Part shown: in pieces, positions 5,659 to 12,661 of the stretch
Numbering within the stretch: the first letter of the stretch is position 1
Layout of the letters: every line of letters starts with the position of its first letter
Source: JAWXCM01 sp034408745
GTDB taxonomy: Bacteria; Acidobacteriota; Terriglobia; Bryobacterales; Bryobacteraceae
Direction: 5' to 3'
Length of the DNA stretch: 12,661 bases
NCBI GenBank assembly: GCA_034408745.1
Contig: JAWXCM010000173.1
Span: forward strand, 1 to 12,661
Made by a program: the position numbers and the translations under genes
Notes under the pieces: generated by a model
Told to the model about the DNA's origin: nothing
What the model saw: only the letters and a program-made list of their open reading frames with translations
Databases searched by the model: none

Positions 5659-8067
5659 GTGAACCCATTTATGTGCGCCGTTCGGATTCATCGATTCACC
5701 AGCCACCTGCCTGCCCTCTTGTGTGCTGCAGCCAGCCTGGCGCAGGCCGCAGTCCTTCCGGACGGACCGGGCAAAGCGGAGACCACAAGGCTCTGCGGCA
5801 GATGTCACTCTCTGGACCAGACCACCTCCTTGCGGCAGGGTCAGACCGGCTGGACTGAGACCATCACCAAAATGGTGAACCTCGGCACTCAGGGCAGTGA
5901 GGAAGACCTGAACTCCATCCTCAACTACCTGGTGAAGCACTATGGTGCGGTGGCCGGCGGCCCCGGCGGAAGTGGGGCGACACCCGCTGGTGTCGCAGGA
6001 CCTCGGCCGCCTGCCGCCATCATGTCAGCGAGTGGGCCGCTGGTCCCGCGCCTCGAACACACTTCTCGAGGCGCCGGGGAGCCAGCGCGTCTCCCACCGG
6101 CCTCCACGGCGGCGGTCGAGCCAGCGAAGGAATGGCGCACTTACGGGCACGATGCTGGCGGAATGCGCTTCTCGCCACTGAAGCAGCTTACTCCGGACAA
6201 CGTTGGTCAGCTTAAGGTGGCATGGGTCCACCACATGAAGCCCGCCGGGTTTTCACCTGGCGCCACACCAACACGCAGGGCCGGCCCTGCAGCCCCCGTT
6301 GGAGATGAACCCGAACCCGCCGGCAGCGGAGGACGAGGCCGCGTCCAGTTCGGCGGCTCAGGTTTCCGTCCCAGTTCCGTGACGCCCCTTGTCATCCAGG
6401 GCATCATGTACGTCACCACACCGTACTCGCGTGTCTCAGCCATCGACCCAGTCACTGGTGAAGACCTCTGGTCCTTCGCATTGCCCTCCGGCAGCCCCTC
6501 TGCCCGCGGCCTCGAATACTGGGCCGGCGATGGCAAAACACCGGCCCAGGTCGTATTCGGCTCCAGCGACGGCAAGCTCTATTCCGTCGACGCGAAAACT
6601 GGCAAACCAAACCCGGCGTTCGGCGACAACGGCGTGATCAACCTCAACACCGAATCCATCATGAATGGGATGCCAGGCCGTAACGGTCTCACCTCCCCAC
6701 CCATCGTCTACAAGCATCTGGTCATAACCGGCGGCACGACGCAGGAGAACCCGCCCCGTGGCCCGGCTGGCGACGTCCGGGCCTGGGACATGCGAACAGG
6801 CAAGCTCGTCTGGACATTCCGTTCCATTCCCCGGTCCGGTGAAAAATTCAACGACACATGGGCCGGTGACAGCTGGAAGAATCGCTCCGGCGTCAACGTA
6901 TGGGGATTCCTGACCGTGGACGAGAAACGCGGAATCGTCTACATGCCCTTCGGCGCTCCGTCGGTAGACCAGTACGGTGGCGACCGCGCCGGCGACAATT
7001 TATTCGGCTCCAGTCTTGTCGCGGCAGACGCAAATACCGGGAAATATCTCTGGCATTTCCAGGTAGTCCATCACGATATCTGGGACGCCGACATGACCGG
7101 CGCGCCCGCATTATTCGAAATTAAACAGGACGGCAGGATCATTCCCGCCGTCGCTGCGGTAAATAAGGTCGGCACTGTGTTCCTGCTGAACCGCGTCACG
7201 GGCAAGCCGGTCTATGGCGCCGAGGAGCGCCCGGTTCCTCAAAGCAAAGTGCCGCTCGAACGAACCTCGAAGACGCAGCCTTTCCCTGTCAAACCGCCGC
7301 CACTCGCTCGCATGACGTTCAGCAGGGACGATATCGCAACCGTCACCCCGGAACTCGAAGCCGCCTGCCGGAAGCTGGTGGAAGGCATGGAAACTGGTGG
7401 GCCCTTCCTGCCCGTCAGTTACAACCGGCTGCGCGTGCAGTTCCCCGGTAATCACGGAGGCGTGAACTGGGGCGGCACATCATTCAGCCCGCAACTGGGA
7501 TACCTGTTCGCCAATGTGAATGAGCTCGGACAAGTCTCCGGGTTACGGGACCACGATGAGAAGAAGGGGCAGGCGATGGCAGCAGGACAGGGCAATCGCG
7601 TAGACCCCGACGGCCCTTACGAAGGCTTTCCCGGCGGCGGTCGCTTCAGCATCCGGGGTGTCGGACCGCAGCAGCTGCCGTGTCAGCAGCCGCCGTGGGG
7701 CGAACTCGCGGCAATCGACGTGAACACCGGCAACATCGCATGGAAAGTCCCCCTCGGTGTGACCGACGGTCTACCCGAGGGGAAACACACCACCGGCCGC
7801 CCCGGAAACGGAGGAACCATCGTGACAGGAGGTGGACTGGTCTTCGTCGGCGCCACCGACGACTCCCGTTTCCGCGCCTTCGACGCGAAAACCGGCAAGG
7901 AGCTGTGGACTGTGAAGCTCCGCGGTGCAGCCGAGGCAACTCCCATGACCTACGAGGGACGGGACGGCAGGCAGTACGTCGTGATCGCGTCTACCGGAGG
8001 CGGGTTCTTCAATAACCCTGTCACCGATGACAGCATCGTGGCTTTCGCCCTCGACGCCCCAAAATAA
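5659..8067 (+). CDS. Secreted PQQ-dependent dehydrogenase with an N-terminal cytochrome c domain
   Basis: The 802-residue protein begins with a signal peptide (about 1-30, ending LAQA). A small cytochrome c domain follows, with the haem site C46-G-R-C49-H50 and a likely axial methionine at 72. A glycine/proline/alanine-rich linker (about 97-152) leads to a quinoprotein beta-propeller from EWRTYGHDAGG (158-168) to the end. VHHDIWDADM (470-479) matches the active-site motif of the glucose-dehydrogenase-like PQQ enzymes, and several 'D..TGK..W' blade motifs are visible (262-271, 378-385, 743-750). A second low-complexity insert (about 198-235) interrupts the first blades. The enzyme would oxidise a sugar or alcohol in the periplasm and pass electrons from PQQ to its own haem; the substrate cannot be told. 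The GTG at 5659 is used; an ATG at 5671 is equally possible and neither has a clear Shine-Dalgarno sequence. Known quinohaemoproteins mostly carry the cytochrome at the C-terminus. Confidence 0.88.
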   Translation: MNPFMCAVRIHRFTSHLPALLCAAASLAQAAVLPDGPGKAETTRLCGRCHSLDQTTSLRQGQTGWTETITKMVNLGTQGSEEDLNSILNYLVKHYGAVAGGPGGSGATPAGVAGPRPPAAIMSASGPLVPRLEHTSRGAGEPARLPPASTAAVEPAKEWRTYGHDAGGMRFSPLKQLTPDNVGQLKVAWVHHMKPAGFSPGATPTRRAGPAAPVGDEPEPAGSGGRGRVQFGGSGFRPSSVTPLVIQGIMYVTTPYSRVSAIDPVTGEDLWSFALPSGSPSARGLEYWAGDGKTPAQVVFGSSDGKLYSVDAKTGKPNPAFGDNGVINLNTESIMNGMPGRNGLTSPPIVYKHLVITGGTTQENPPRGPAGDVRAWDMRTGKLVWTFRSIPRSGEKFNDTWAGDSWKNRSGVNVWGFLTVDEKRGIVYMPFGAPSVDQYGGDRAGDNLFGSSLVAADANTGKYLWHFQVVHHDIWDADMTGAPALFEIKQDGRIIPAVAAVNKVGTVFLLNRVTGKPVYGAEERPVPQSKVPLERTSKTQPFPVKPPPLARMTFSRDDIATVTPELEAACRKLVEGMETGGPFLPVSYNRLRVQFPGNHGGVNWGGTSFSPQLGYLFANVNELGQVSGLRDHDEKKGQAMAAGQGNRVDPDGPYEGFPGGGRFSIRGVGPQQLPCQQPPWGELAAIDVNTGNIAWKVPLGVTDGLPEGKHTTGRPGNGGTIVTGGGLVFVGATDDSRFRAFDAKTGKELWTVKLRGAAEATPMTYEGRDGRQYVVIASTGGGFFNNPVTDDSIVAFALDAPK

Positions 8068-8110
8068 GGCGACGGCGGTGCGATTCGTCCCCAGCCCTGG
8101 CACGCCACGC

Positions 8111-8133
8111 GCTACCCGCCCGTGTCGGGTGGC
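8111..8133 (+). terminator. Stem-loop after the PQQ dehydrogenase gene, doubtful terminator
   Basis: GCTACCCG (8111-8118) pairs with CGGGTGGC (8126-8133), with one G-T pair and a 7-base loop. Flanking GCGGTG (8075-8080) and CACCGC (8133-8138) could extend the structure. No T-run follows, so it may end transcription poorly or only stabilise the 3' end of the transcript. Confidence 0.3.
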
Positions 8134-8207
8134 ACCGCAAAACTATCGTCAGCTAATGTAGCCGGAAATTGAGAGTTTTCGGCCTCTTCTCCCACTCTCT
8201 CTATGTG

Positions 8208-10703
8208 ATGATTAGCCGCGGGCAAATTCTTTGGGCGACGCTTCTGTCCACCCTTTGCGCAGGTGGAGCGCAGCCGCTATACAAAGTCGACACCCTCGCA
8301 GGAAGCGCCTATACCGGGGACGGACAGGTCGCGTCCCGGGCAGTCTTCGTCCAGCCGCAGTGCGTCGCACTCGACACTGCCGGAAACACCTACATATCGG
8401 ACACCGGCGAGCATCGCGTTCGCCGCATCAGTATAGAAGGTAACGTCAGGACAATCGCCGGAACCGGGACTCCCGGCATGAAAGGCGACGGCGGCCCAGG
8501 TCCTCAGGCGCAGCTCAACGCGCCGTACGGCATGGCGGTCGACTCCGCCGGCAACGTCTTCATCGCCGATCTCGGCAACGCCGTCATCCGGCGTGTCTCG
8601 GCTTCCGACGGGTCCATTCAGGTTTGGGCCGGAGGTGGCAAAGACCCAGTCCCGACTGTGGGAACGGCTCCCGCGCGCAACGTCGCCATGTTGCAGCCCC
8701 GCGACGTGGTCCTCGACAGAACCGGCAACCTGCTTATCGCCGATTTCGGAGCACACCGCGTCTACAGCGTCACACCTGGAGGCGCAATTAGCGTAATTGC
8801 CGGAAATGGGGAAATCGGCTCCATCGTCCGGCAGACACAGGCTCTCCTGGCGCCGCTCTCATACCCCTCCGCCCTTGCAATCGATGCCAACGGCTACGTT
8901 CTCATCGCCGACAGCGGCAATCGCCGGGTCCGCCGGCTCGGCGCGGGATACTTGTGGACCGTCACTGACAAAAACAGCCGTGAAATCGAGTTCGGAACAC
9001 CTACCGGTATCGCGACCGACTCGTCTGGACGGATCTACGTCGCCGACGGCAGCACCAGCAGGATCGCCGTTATCACGCCAGCGCTCGAACTCACCTCAGT
9101 GCCCATCGGCGGGACCAGCGTTGCCGTCGCACCTTATTTCGACGTCTTCACCGTCTCGGAACGTCGCGTTCGCAGGCTGGCCGCCGGAACCTCTCGCGTG
9201 GAAGTGATTGCCGGACAGGGTGCAGGTGACGGAAGGGTACGCACGGAGTGGCGTTTCAGTTCGCCTTCCTCAGCCGTACGCGACAACTCTGGTTCCGTCT
9301 GGATCGCCGACACCGGACTCGGCCGCATTCGCCGCCTGACCACGGGCGGCGACCTCACCACTGTCACAACCGCCCTCGAAAATCCGCTGTCCATGGCTGT
9401 TGACTCGGCCGGACGCATCTGGGCAGGCGACCGGGCTGGAGGAGGTGGCGTGTACCGAGTCGACAATGGCTCCCCCCGAGCGCTGGTGCAGGGTCAGAAT
9501 CGCCCCCTCGTCCCAACGGCGATGGCGTTCGACACCAGCGACTTCCTGTACATCGCCGATTCCGCCAACCATCTGATCCGCCGCGTGGCGCCTGACGCCA
9601 GCATGGTCGTCATCGCCGGCGGTGGCCGCGAAACTGGTGACGGACAGGGACTTCAGCTCAAGCTGCTCGGCCCGGCCGGAATCGCAGTGGATCCCGCTGG
9701 CACCATCTGGTTCTCGGAGTCAGGCACGGGAAAACTTCGGAAGATTGTCGGCGGGCGAGTGACCACAGTTACAGGTATCGAGCTGATCGAGCCCCGTGGA
9801 CTCAAGTTCGACCGGCTGGGTAACCTGTGGATCGCCGATGCAGGTGCGCACCGCATCGTGGTGCTCGAGCCCAGTGGGAACTGGTACGCAGTGGCTGGCT
9901 CCGGAGACCGTGGATTTTCTGGCGATGGAGGTCTCGCCCTTGCGTCGATGCTCAACACCCCGTCGGACATATTCCTTGATCGCGACGGATCCGCCCTCAT
10001 CGTCGACACGGCCAACGACCGCATCCGCAGGATCGAAAAACAGGGGAACGAACCCGAGCCGCCCCCTGTAACGCCTCCCACAACTCCACCTGCGGGCGCG
10101 GGCAGCATCACGCTCTCCCCAGTCAACGTCCTGCACGCAGCGACGCTGCTGGAAAGCGACCTCGCGCCTGGCCAACTCGCCTACGTGACCGGAACGGCCT
10201 TCAACAACCCCGAAGTGACCCTGAGCGGAGAGCCATTGCCGCTGCTTGAGGTATCGCCGACACGCCTCACCGTCCAGATCCCACAGTCCGCCAAACCAGG
10301 CTTCGTCGAGCTTGCCGTCCGGAACGACGGACAGATCTACGGACGCCTCGCCATCAAAATCGCAGGAACGAACCCGGGAATACTGACTGAAGGCAACGGA
10401 AAAGGCCTCGCCCTCGCCCTTAACGCCGACGGCCAACGCAACGGACCGGACAACCCGGCAGAGCGCGGTTCGGTCGTCAGCCTGTTTATAACTGGAGACG
10501 GAGGAGCCTCACCAGGCGAAATTGCCGACGTCGCCGGTTACGCAGCCAACGTGGTTTGGTTCGGCCCCGCCCCGACCCTGATCGGCATCACCCAGGTGAA
10601 CGTTCAGACGCCGGGCGGGTTCGCTCCGTCCGGCGCCGTGAGCGTAACACTGGCCTTTGACGGAGTTCGAACCCAGCCGGGAGTCACCATCTTCAGCCGC
10701 TAG
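8208..10703 (+). CDS. Secreted double NHL beta-propeller protein with a Solibacter-type C-terminal domain
   Basis: From the ATG at 8208 the protein has 831 residues; a TTG at 8169 would add 13. Neither start has a good Shine-Dalgarno sequence, and the ATG opens directly into a signal peptide (MISRGQILWATLLSTL, cleaved near CAGGA). About twelve NHL-type repeats follow to about residue 612, each with a 'G.A.D..G..YIAD...HR.RR.' core. One (around VAVAPYFDVF) is degenerate. Twelve repeats fit two six-bladed propellers in a row. A proline-rich linker (about 614-632) leads to a ~195-residue end domain that looks like TIGR03437, described from Solibacter usitatus. NHL propellers bind proteins, RNA or glycans; no catalytic residues are evident, so a surface or binding role is likely but unproven. 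The stop codon overlaps that of the convergent SDR gene. Confidence 0.88.
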   Translation: MISRGQILWATLLSTLCAGGAQPLYKVDTLAGSAYTGDGQVASRAVFVQPQCVALDTAGNTYISDTGEHRVRRISIEGNVRTIAGTGTPGMKGDGGPGPQAQLNAPYGMAVDSAGNVFIADLGNAVIRRVSASDGSIQVWAGGGKDPVPTVGTAPARNVAMLQPRDVVLDRTGNLLIADFGAHRVYSVTPGGAISVIAGNGEIGSIVRQTQALLAPLSYPSALAIDANGYVLIADSGNRRVRRLGAGYLWTVTDKNSREIEFGTPTGIATDSSGRIYVADGSTSRIAVITPALELTSVPIGGTSVAVAPYFDVFTVSERRVRRLAAGTSRVEVIAGQGAGDGRVRTEWRFSSPSSAVRDNSGSVWIADTGLGRIRRLTTGGDLTTVTTALENPLSMAVDSAGRIWAGDRAGGGGVYRVDNGSPRALVQGQNRPLVPTAMAFDTSDFLYIADSANHLIRRVAPDASMVVIAGGGRETGDGQGLQLKLLGPAGIAVDPAGTIWFSESGTGKLRKIVGGRVTTVTGIELIEPRGLKFDRLGNLWIADAGAHRIVVLEPSGNWYAVAGSGDRGFSGDGGLALASMLNTPSDIFLDRDGSALIVDTANDRIRRIEKQGNEPEPPPVTPPTTPPAGAGSITLSPVNVLHAATLLESDLAPGQLAYVTGTAFNNPEVTLSGEPLPLLEVSPTRLTVQIPQSAKPGFVELAVRNDGQIYGRLAIKIAGTNPGILTEGNGKGLALALNADGQRNGPDNPAERGSVVSLFITGDGGASPGEIADVAGYAANVVWFGPAPTLIGITQVNVQTPGGFAPSGAVSVTLAFDGVRTQPGVTIFSR

Positions 10704-11461
10704 ACCATGTACATGCCGCCATTGATCTCAATGGTTTGGCCATGGATGTACCGGCTCGGCGAGGTGCACAGGAACAGGATGGTGTCGGCTACTTCTTCGT
10801 TGGTCCCCAGCGTCCCGGCAGGAGTCTGCGCGAGCATCGCGTTCAGAATGTCCCGGTTCGAGTACTTCTCATGGAAGTAGTTGTCCACCGTGCCTGGACT
10901 GACCGCATTCACCCGGATCCCCTTCGGAGCGAGCTCCTTCGCGAGGCCCTTCGTGATTGCCGCCACTGACGCCTTCGCGGCAGCGTAAATCGTCGCGCCC
11001 GGCCCGCCGCCGTTGCGCGCAGCAATCGAGCTGACGTTGATCACAACGCCGCTGCCCCGTTCAATCATCCCCGGAGCCGCTGCCTGCGTAATGAAGTACA
11101 CGCTCTTCACATTGAGGTTGTTGACACGGTCGAACAGGTCTTCGGTGAACTCGGCAAGCTTGGCGCGCTGCACCAGATGGCCCGCGTTGTTGATCAGGAT
11201 GTCGAGCCGCTGCATCGAACGAACGTGCTCGGCGAGGGATTCGATTCCAGCGCTCTGAGACAAATCGGCCTGGATCAGCGTCGCCTCCACACCCTTGCCT
11301 CGAAGCTCCGCAGCGGTCTTCTCGGCCCCTTCCTGGAACGAGTTGTAATGGAGGACAACATGGGACGCGCCGGCCGAAGCCAGCGTCAACGCGGTGGCAG
11401 CGCCGATGCCGCGGGACGCTCCGGTAATGAGCACCGTCTTGCCTGCAAGTTCTTGATTCAT
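10700..11461 (-). CDS. Short-chain dehydrogenase/reductase (FabG-like classical SDR)
   Basis: From the ATG at 11461 the protein has 253 residues, normal for a classical SDR. TGASRGIG near the N-terminus binds NAD(P). Then come D66 of the adenine pocket, NNAG (91-94), the catalytic serine in INVSS (144-145) and the YxxxK pair Y159/K163, so all catalytic residues are present. PG-T (189-191) and NGG near the end complete the fold. The upstream GTG (11479) would add six residues but has no Shine-Dalgarno sequence. GGGAGG lies just two bases before the ATG, which is unusually close. The family reduces ketones or oxidises alcohols with NAD(P)H/NAD(P); 3-oxoacyl-ACP reductase is one option, but the lack of fatty-acid genes nearby argues against a core FabG role. 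The gene is divergent from the methyltransferase, and its stop overlaps that of the NHL protein gene in the palindrome CTAG. Confidence 0.9.
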   Translation of the reverse strand: MNQELAGKTVLITGASRGIGAATALTLASAGASHVVLHYNSFQEGAEKTAAELRGKGVEATLIQADLSQSAGIESLAEHVRSMQRLDILINNAGHLVQRAKLAEFTEDLFDRVNNLNVKSVYFITQAAAPGMIERGSGVVINVSSIAARNGGGPGATIYAAAKASVAAITKGLAKELAPKGIRVNAVSPGTVDNYFHEKYSNRDILNAMLAQTPAGTLGTNEEVADTILFLCTSPSRYIHGQTIEINGGMYMV

Positions 11462-11466
11462 CGCCT

Positions 11467-11482
11467 CCCGTTGTATCACGGG
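11467..11482 (-). promoter_or_regulatory. Hairpin overlapping the SDR ribosome binding site
   Basis: CCCGT (11467-11471) and ACGGG (11478-11482) form a perfect 5-bp inverted repeat with a 6-base loop. In the minus-strand transcript the 3' arm (ACGGG) runs into the Shine-Dalgarno GGGAGG six bases or so before the ATG at 11461. Folding would partly hide the ribosome binding site. If translation instead began at the GTG at 11479 the hairpin would be coding. Confidence 0.3.
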
Positions 11483-11517
11483 CCAGGGGACTAACCGTGG
11501 GCGTGGTGTAGCACCTT

Positions 11518-11548
11518 AAGCTCCCCGGCGTCATACGTTCGGGAGCTT
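11518..11548 (+). promoter_or_regulatory. Hairpin that would sequester the methyltransferase ribosome binding site
   Basis: AAGCTCCC (11518-11525) and GGGAGCTT (11541-11548) are perfect 8-bp inverted arms around a 15-base loop that itself contains CGT-CAT-ACG. The 3' arm contains GGGAG, the Shine-Dalgarno of the gene starting at 11553. It could act as a translation-blocking leader hairpin or, as DNA, as an operator between the divergent genes. No T-run follows, so it is not an intrinsic terminator. Confidence 0.5.
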
Positions 11549-11552
11549 GCAC

Positions 11553-12539
11553 ATGCCATTCTCGTCTTGTCCTGTGTGCGATGGCCGGAACTTCGTGGCT
11601 GCGGTTCCGGCCGGCGCGCTTCGTCAGGAAGTCGAGGAAAGAAATCGGTTCGTTTCGTCGAGGCTGCGCCGGCGCGCGCCACGTTCGGAGCTGAAAGACC
11701 TGACGGACTTCATGCACGGCGGGGACGCCGCGATGTCTGCCTGCAGCGCCTGTGGTCTGCTGGTTCGCCTGGAAGCGTACACCCGCGCGGCCGACTCCTA
11801 CTCGGAAGACCCCAACGACCCCGGTGTGATGCAACACCTCTATCCGCGCTACGTCGAGGCGTTTCGAAACAAAGCCGCAGCCTTTCGAGATCGCCTGCCG
11901 CCCCATGCGTCAGTAGTCGAGATCGGCCCGCACCTGGGTGGCTTCCTGCAGGCGGCGGAGGAATGGGACTGGCGCCCTGTGGGCCTCGATGTCGGGGTCG
12001 ACACGTCGGAGTTCGCTCGCCGGCAGGGCCTGACAGTCCGCCGCGAGACTGTGGAGGACACGCACATCCGGGCGGGTTCGGCCAACGGCGTGTTCATCTG
12101 GAACTGCTTTGAGCAGCTCGCCGACCCGTCATCCACCTTAAAAGCTGCCCGAAACCTGCTGAGACACCACGGTCTGCTGGTCCTCCGGGTGCCGAACGCA
12201 AGCGCGTGGCTAACCCTGCGCCGGCAACCCGACCTGGCCGCGAGACAAATTCTCGCCTGGAACAATCTGCTGGGCTTCCCCTACCTGCACGGATATGGAG
12301 TCAGCACCCTGACCCGGATCGCCCGGCGCCACGGCTTCGAACCCGTAAGAGAGTTTCCGTCAGAACTGGTCACCATGCCGTTCCCCGACCCTGCCAGGGA
12401 CGTCGAAAGGGAACAAGCGTCTGTCAGCCAGCGGTCCCAGGACGTCGGGGTAGCGCCCTGGACTGAAATTCTCTTCCGCCGGGAAGACGAGATCACACGC
12501 TGTACTGCGAATCGGGGCCCCTTCCTTTCGCGAGCCTAA
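11553..12539 (+). CDS. SAM-dependent class I methyltransferase with an N-terminal cysteine (zinc-ribbon-like) region
   Basis: The ATG at 11553 has GGGAG seven bases upstream and gives 328 residues; an upstream TTG (11547) is unlikely. C6-P-V-C9 and C64-S-A-C67-G form two CxxC pairs, probably holding a zinc, separated by an Arg-rich stretch longer than is usual in such ribbons. The Rossmann methyltransferase part begins with VVEIGPHLGGF (121-131, SAM motif I). D146 at the end of the second strand is in place to hold the SAM ribose, and FEQLADP (186-192) and LLVLRVPNA (208-216) are the later motifs. This layout, CxxC pairs followed by Methyltransf_23-like motifs, is common among methyltransferases of glycan and natural-product gene sets, but no such neighbours are present. 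The substrate is unknown. It is divergent from the SDR gene, and its stop overlaps that of the gene at the right edge. Confidence 0.85.
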   Translation: MPFSSCPVCDGRNFVAAVPAGALRQEVEERNRFVSSRLRRRAPRSELKDLTDFMHGGDAAMSACSACGLLVRLEAYTRAADSYSEDPNDPGVMQHLYPRYVEAFRNKAAAFRDRLPPHASVVEIGPHLGGFLQAAEEWDWRPVGLDVGVDTSEFARRQGLTVRRETVEDTHIRAGSANGVFIWNCFEQLADPSSTLKAARNLLRHHGLLVLRVPNASAWLTLRRQPDLAARQILAWNNLLGFPYLHGYGVSTLTRIARRHGFEPVREFPSELVTMPFPDPARDVEREQASVSQRSQDVGVAPWTEILFRREDEITRCTANRGPFLSRA

Positions 12540-12661
12540 GCCTGGGGTCGCAGGAAGTAGCTGCCGGGCCGTCCCTCGAAATACAGAACACCCTCCCTCG
12601 CCTTAACTTCCACCGGCCCGGCCGACCACCCATTGCGCCAAACTTCCCAGTCGCCAGCCGC
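12536..12661 (-). CDS. C-terminal end of an unrecognised protein, cut by the right window edge
   Basis: On the minus strand the frame is open from the window edge to a TAG at 12538-12536, giving 41 residues (starting AAGDWEVWRNGW and ending GSYFLRPQA). The composition is protein-like, with tryptophans, aromatic residues and a beta-rich look (VEVKAREGVLYFEGRPGSYF). The stop is placed in overlap with the convergent methyltransferase stop (CTAA), the same arrangement as the pair at 10700-10703. I do not recognise the family; too little is present to guess a function. Confidence 0.6.
   Translation of the reverse strand, partial: AAGDWEVWRNGWSAGPVEVKAREGVLYFEGRPGSYFLRPQA

Noticed and set aside
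8098..8113. TGGCACG-like match to a sigma-54 promoter upstream of the NHL gene
   Set aside because: The -12 element (TTGC) is missing at the required spacing.
9720..10436. 238-codon minus-strand frame opposite the NHL protein
   Set aside because: The plus strand has regular NHL repeats throughout this interval; the antisense frame shows no family pattern.
5659..10703. PQQ dehydrogenase and NHL protein as one operon with a joint function
   Set aside because: They are about 140 bases apart with a stem-loop between them and no functional link visible; co-transcription is possible but unsupported.
11061..11906. 281-codon minus-strand frame crossing the SDR start, the intergenic gap and the methyltransferase
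   Set aside because: It overlaps two genes with full motif sets and its translation is low in hydrophobic structure and rich in R, H and P.
1..12661. CRISPR array, tRNA, rRNA, riboswitch, toxin-antitoxin or defence system
   Set aside because: No regular spaced repeats, no cloverleaf or rRNA-like stretch and no paired small genes with known toxin or antitoxin features were seen.

Overview
The window looks like chromosomal DNA of an acidobacterium of the Bryobacterales/Solibacter type. The strongest sign is the long secreted NHL-propeller protein at 8208-10703, whose last ~195 residues look like the C-terminal domain (TIGR03437) described from Solibacter usitatus. High GC, a multihaem cytochrome with 'VGSEACLACH'-type haem sites, a PQQ dehydrogenase and a sulfatase fit that group. 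This is inferred from remembered family patterns, not from a search.

Left part (1-5616): two intact genes lie among gene wreckage. In order these are a broken SnoaL-like gene (+); the frameshifted start of a secreted-protein gene (-) that overlaps the end of an intact secreted sulfatase (-); an internally deleted IS4-type transposase (-) ending one base before the sulfatase start; a possible class II aldolase tail (+); an intact octahaem c-type cytochrome (+) with a textbook terminator; a 3' fragment of a family-5-like uracil-DNA glycosylase (-); and an SDR gene (+) that lacks its 5' third, carries an internal stop and has lost its catalytic lysine. Neighbouring fragments have lost the ends that face each other, which suggests a few deletions each removed parts of two genes.

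Right part (5659-12661): intact genes, densely packed. These are a secreted PQQ dehydrogenase with an N-terminal cytochrome c domain (+), the double NHL propeller protein (+), an intact SDR oxidoreductase (-), and a methyltransferase with an N-terminal zinc-ribbon-like cysteine set (+). The 3' end of an unrecognised gene (-) lies at the right edge. Two convergent pairs overlap at their stop codons (CTAG and CTAA). The divergent SDR/methyltransferase pair shares a ~91-base gap in which each gene's Shine-Dalgarno sequence lies in the 3' arm of a hairpin.

Working together: the octahaem cytochrome and the PQQ-cytochrome protein would both act outside the cytoplasmic membrane and could belong to the same periplasmic electron-transfer network, but the cytochrome has its own terminator, so this is only inference. 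The sulfatase suggests use of sulfated glycans. I found no CRISPR array, tRNA, rRNA, complete mobile element or convincing new multi-gene defence or biosynthetic system. The points most worth checking are the octahaem cytochrome, the paired hairpins at 11467-11548 and the pattern of paired truncations.
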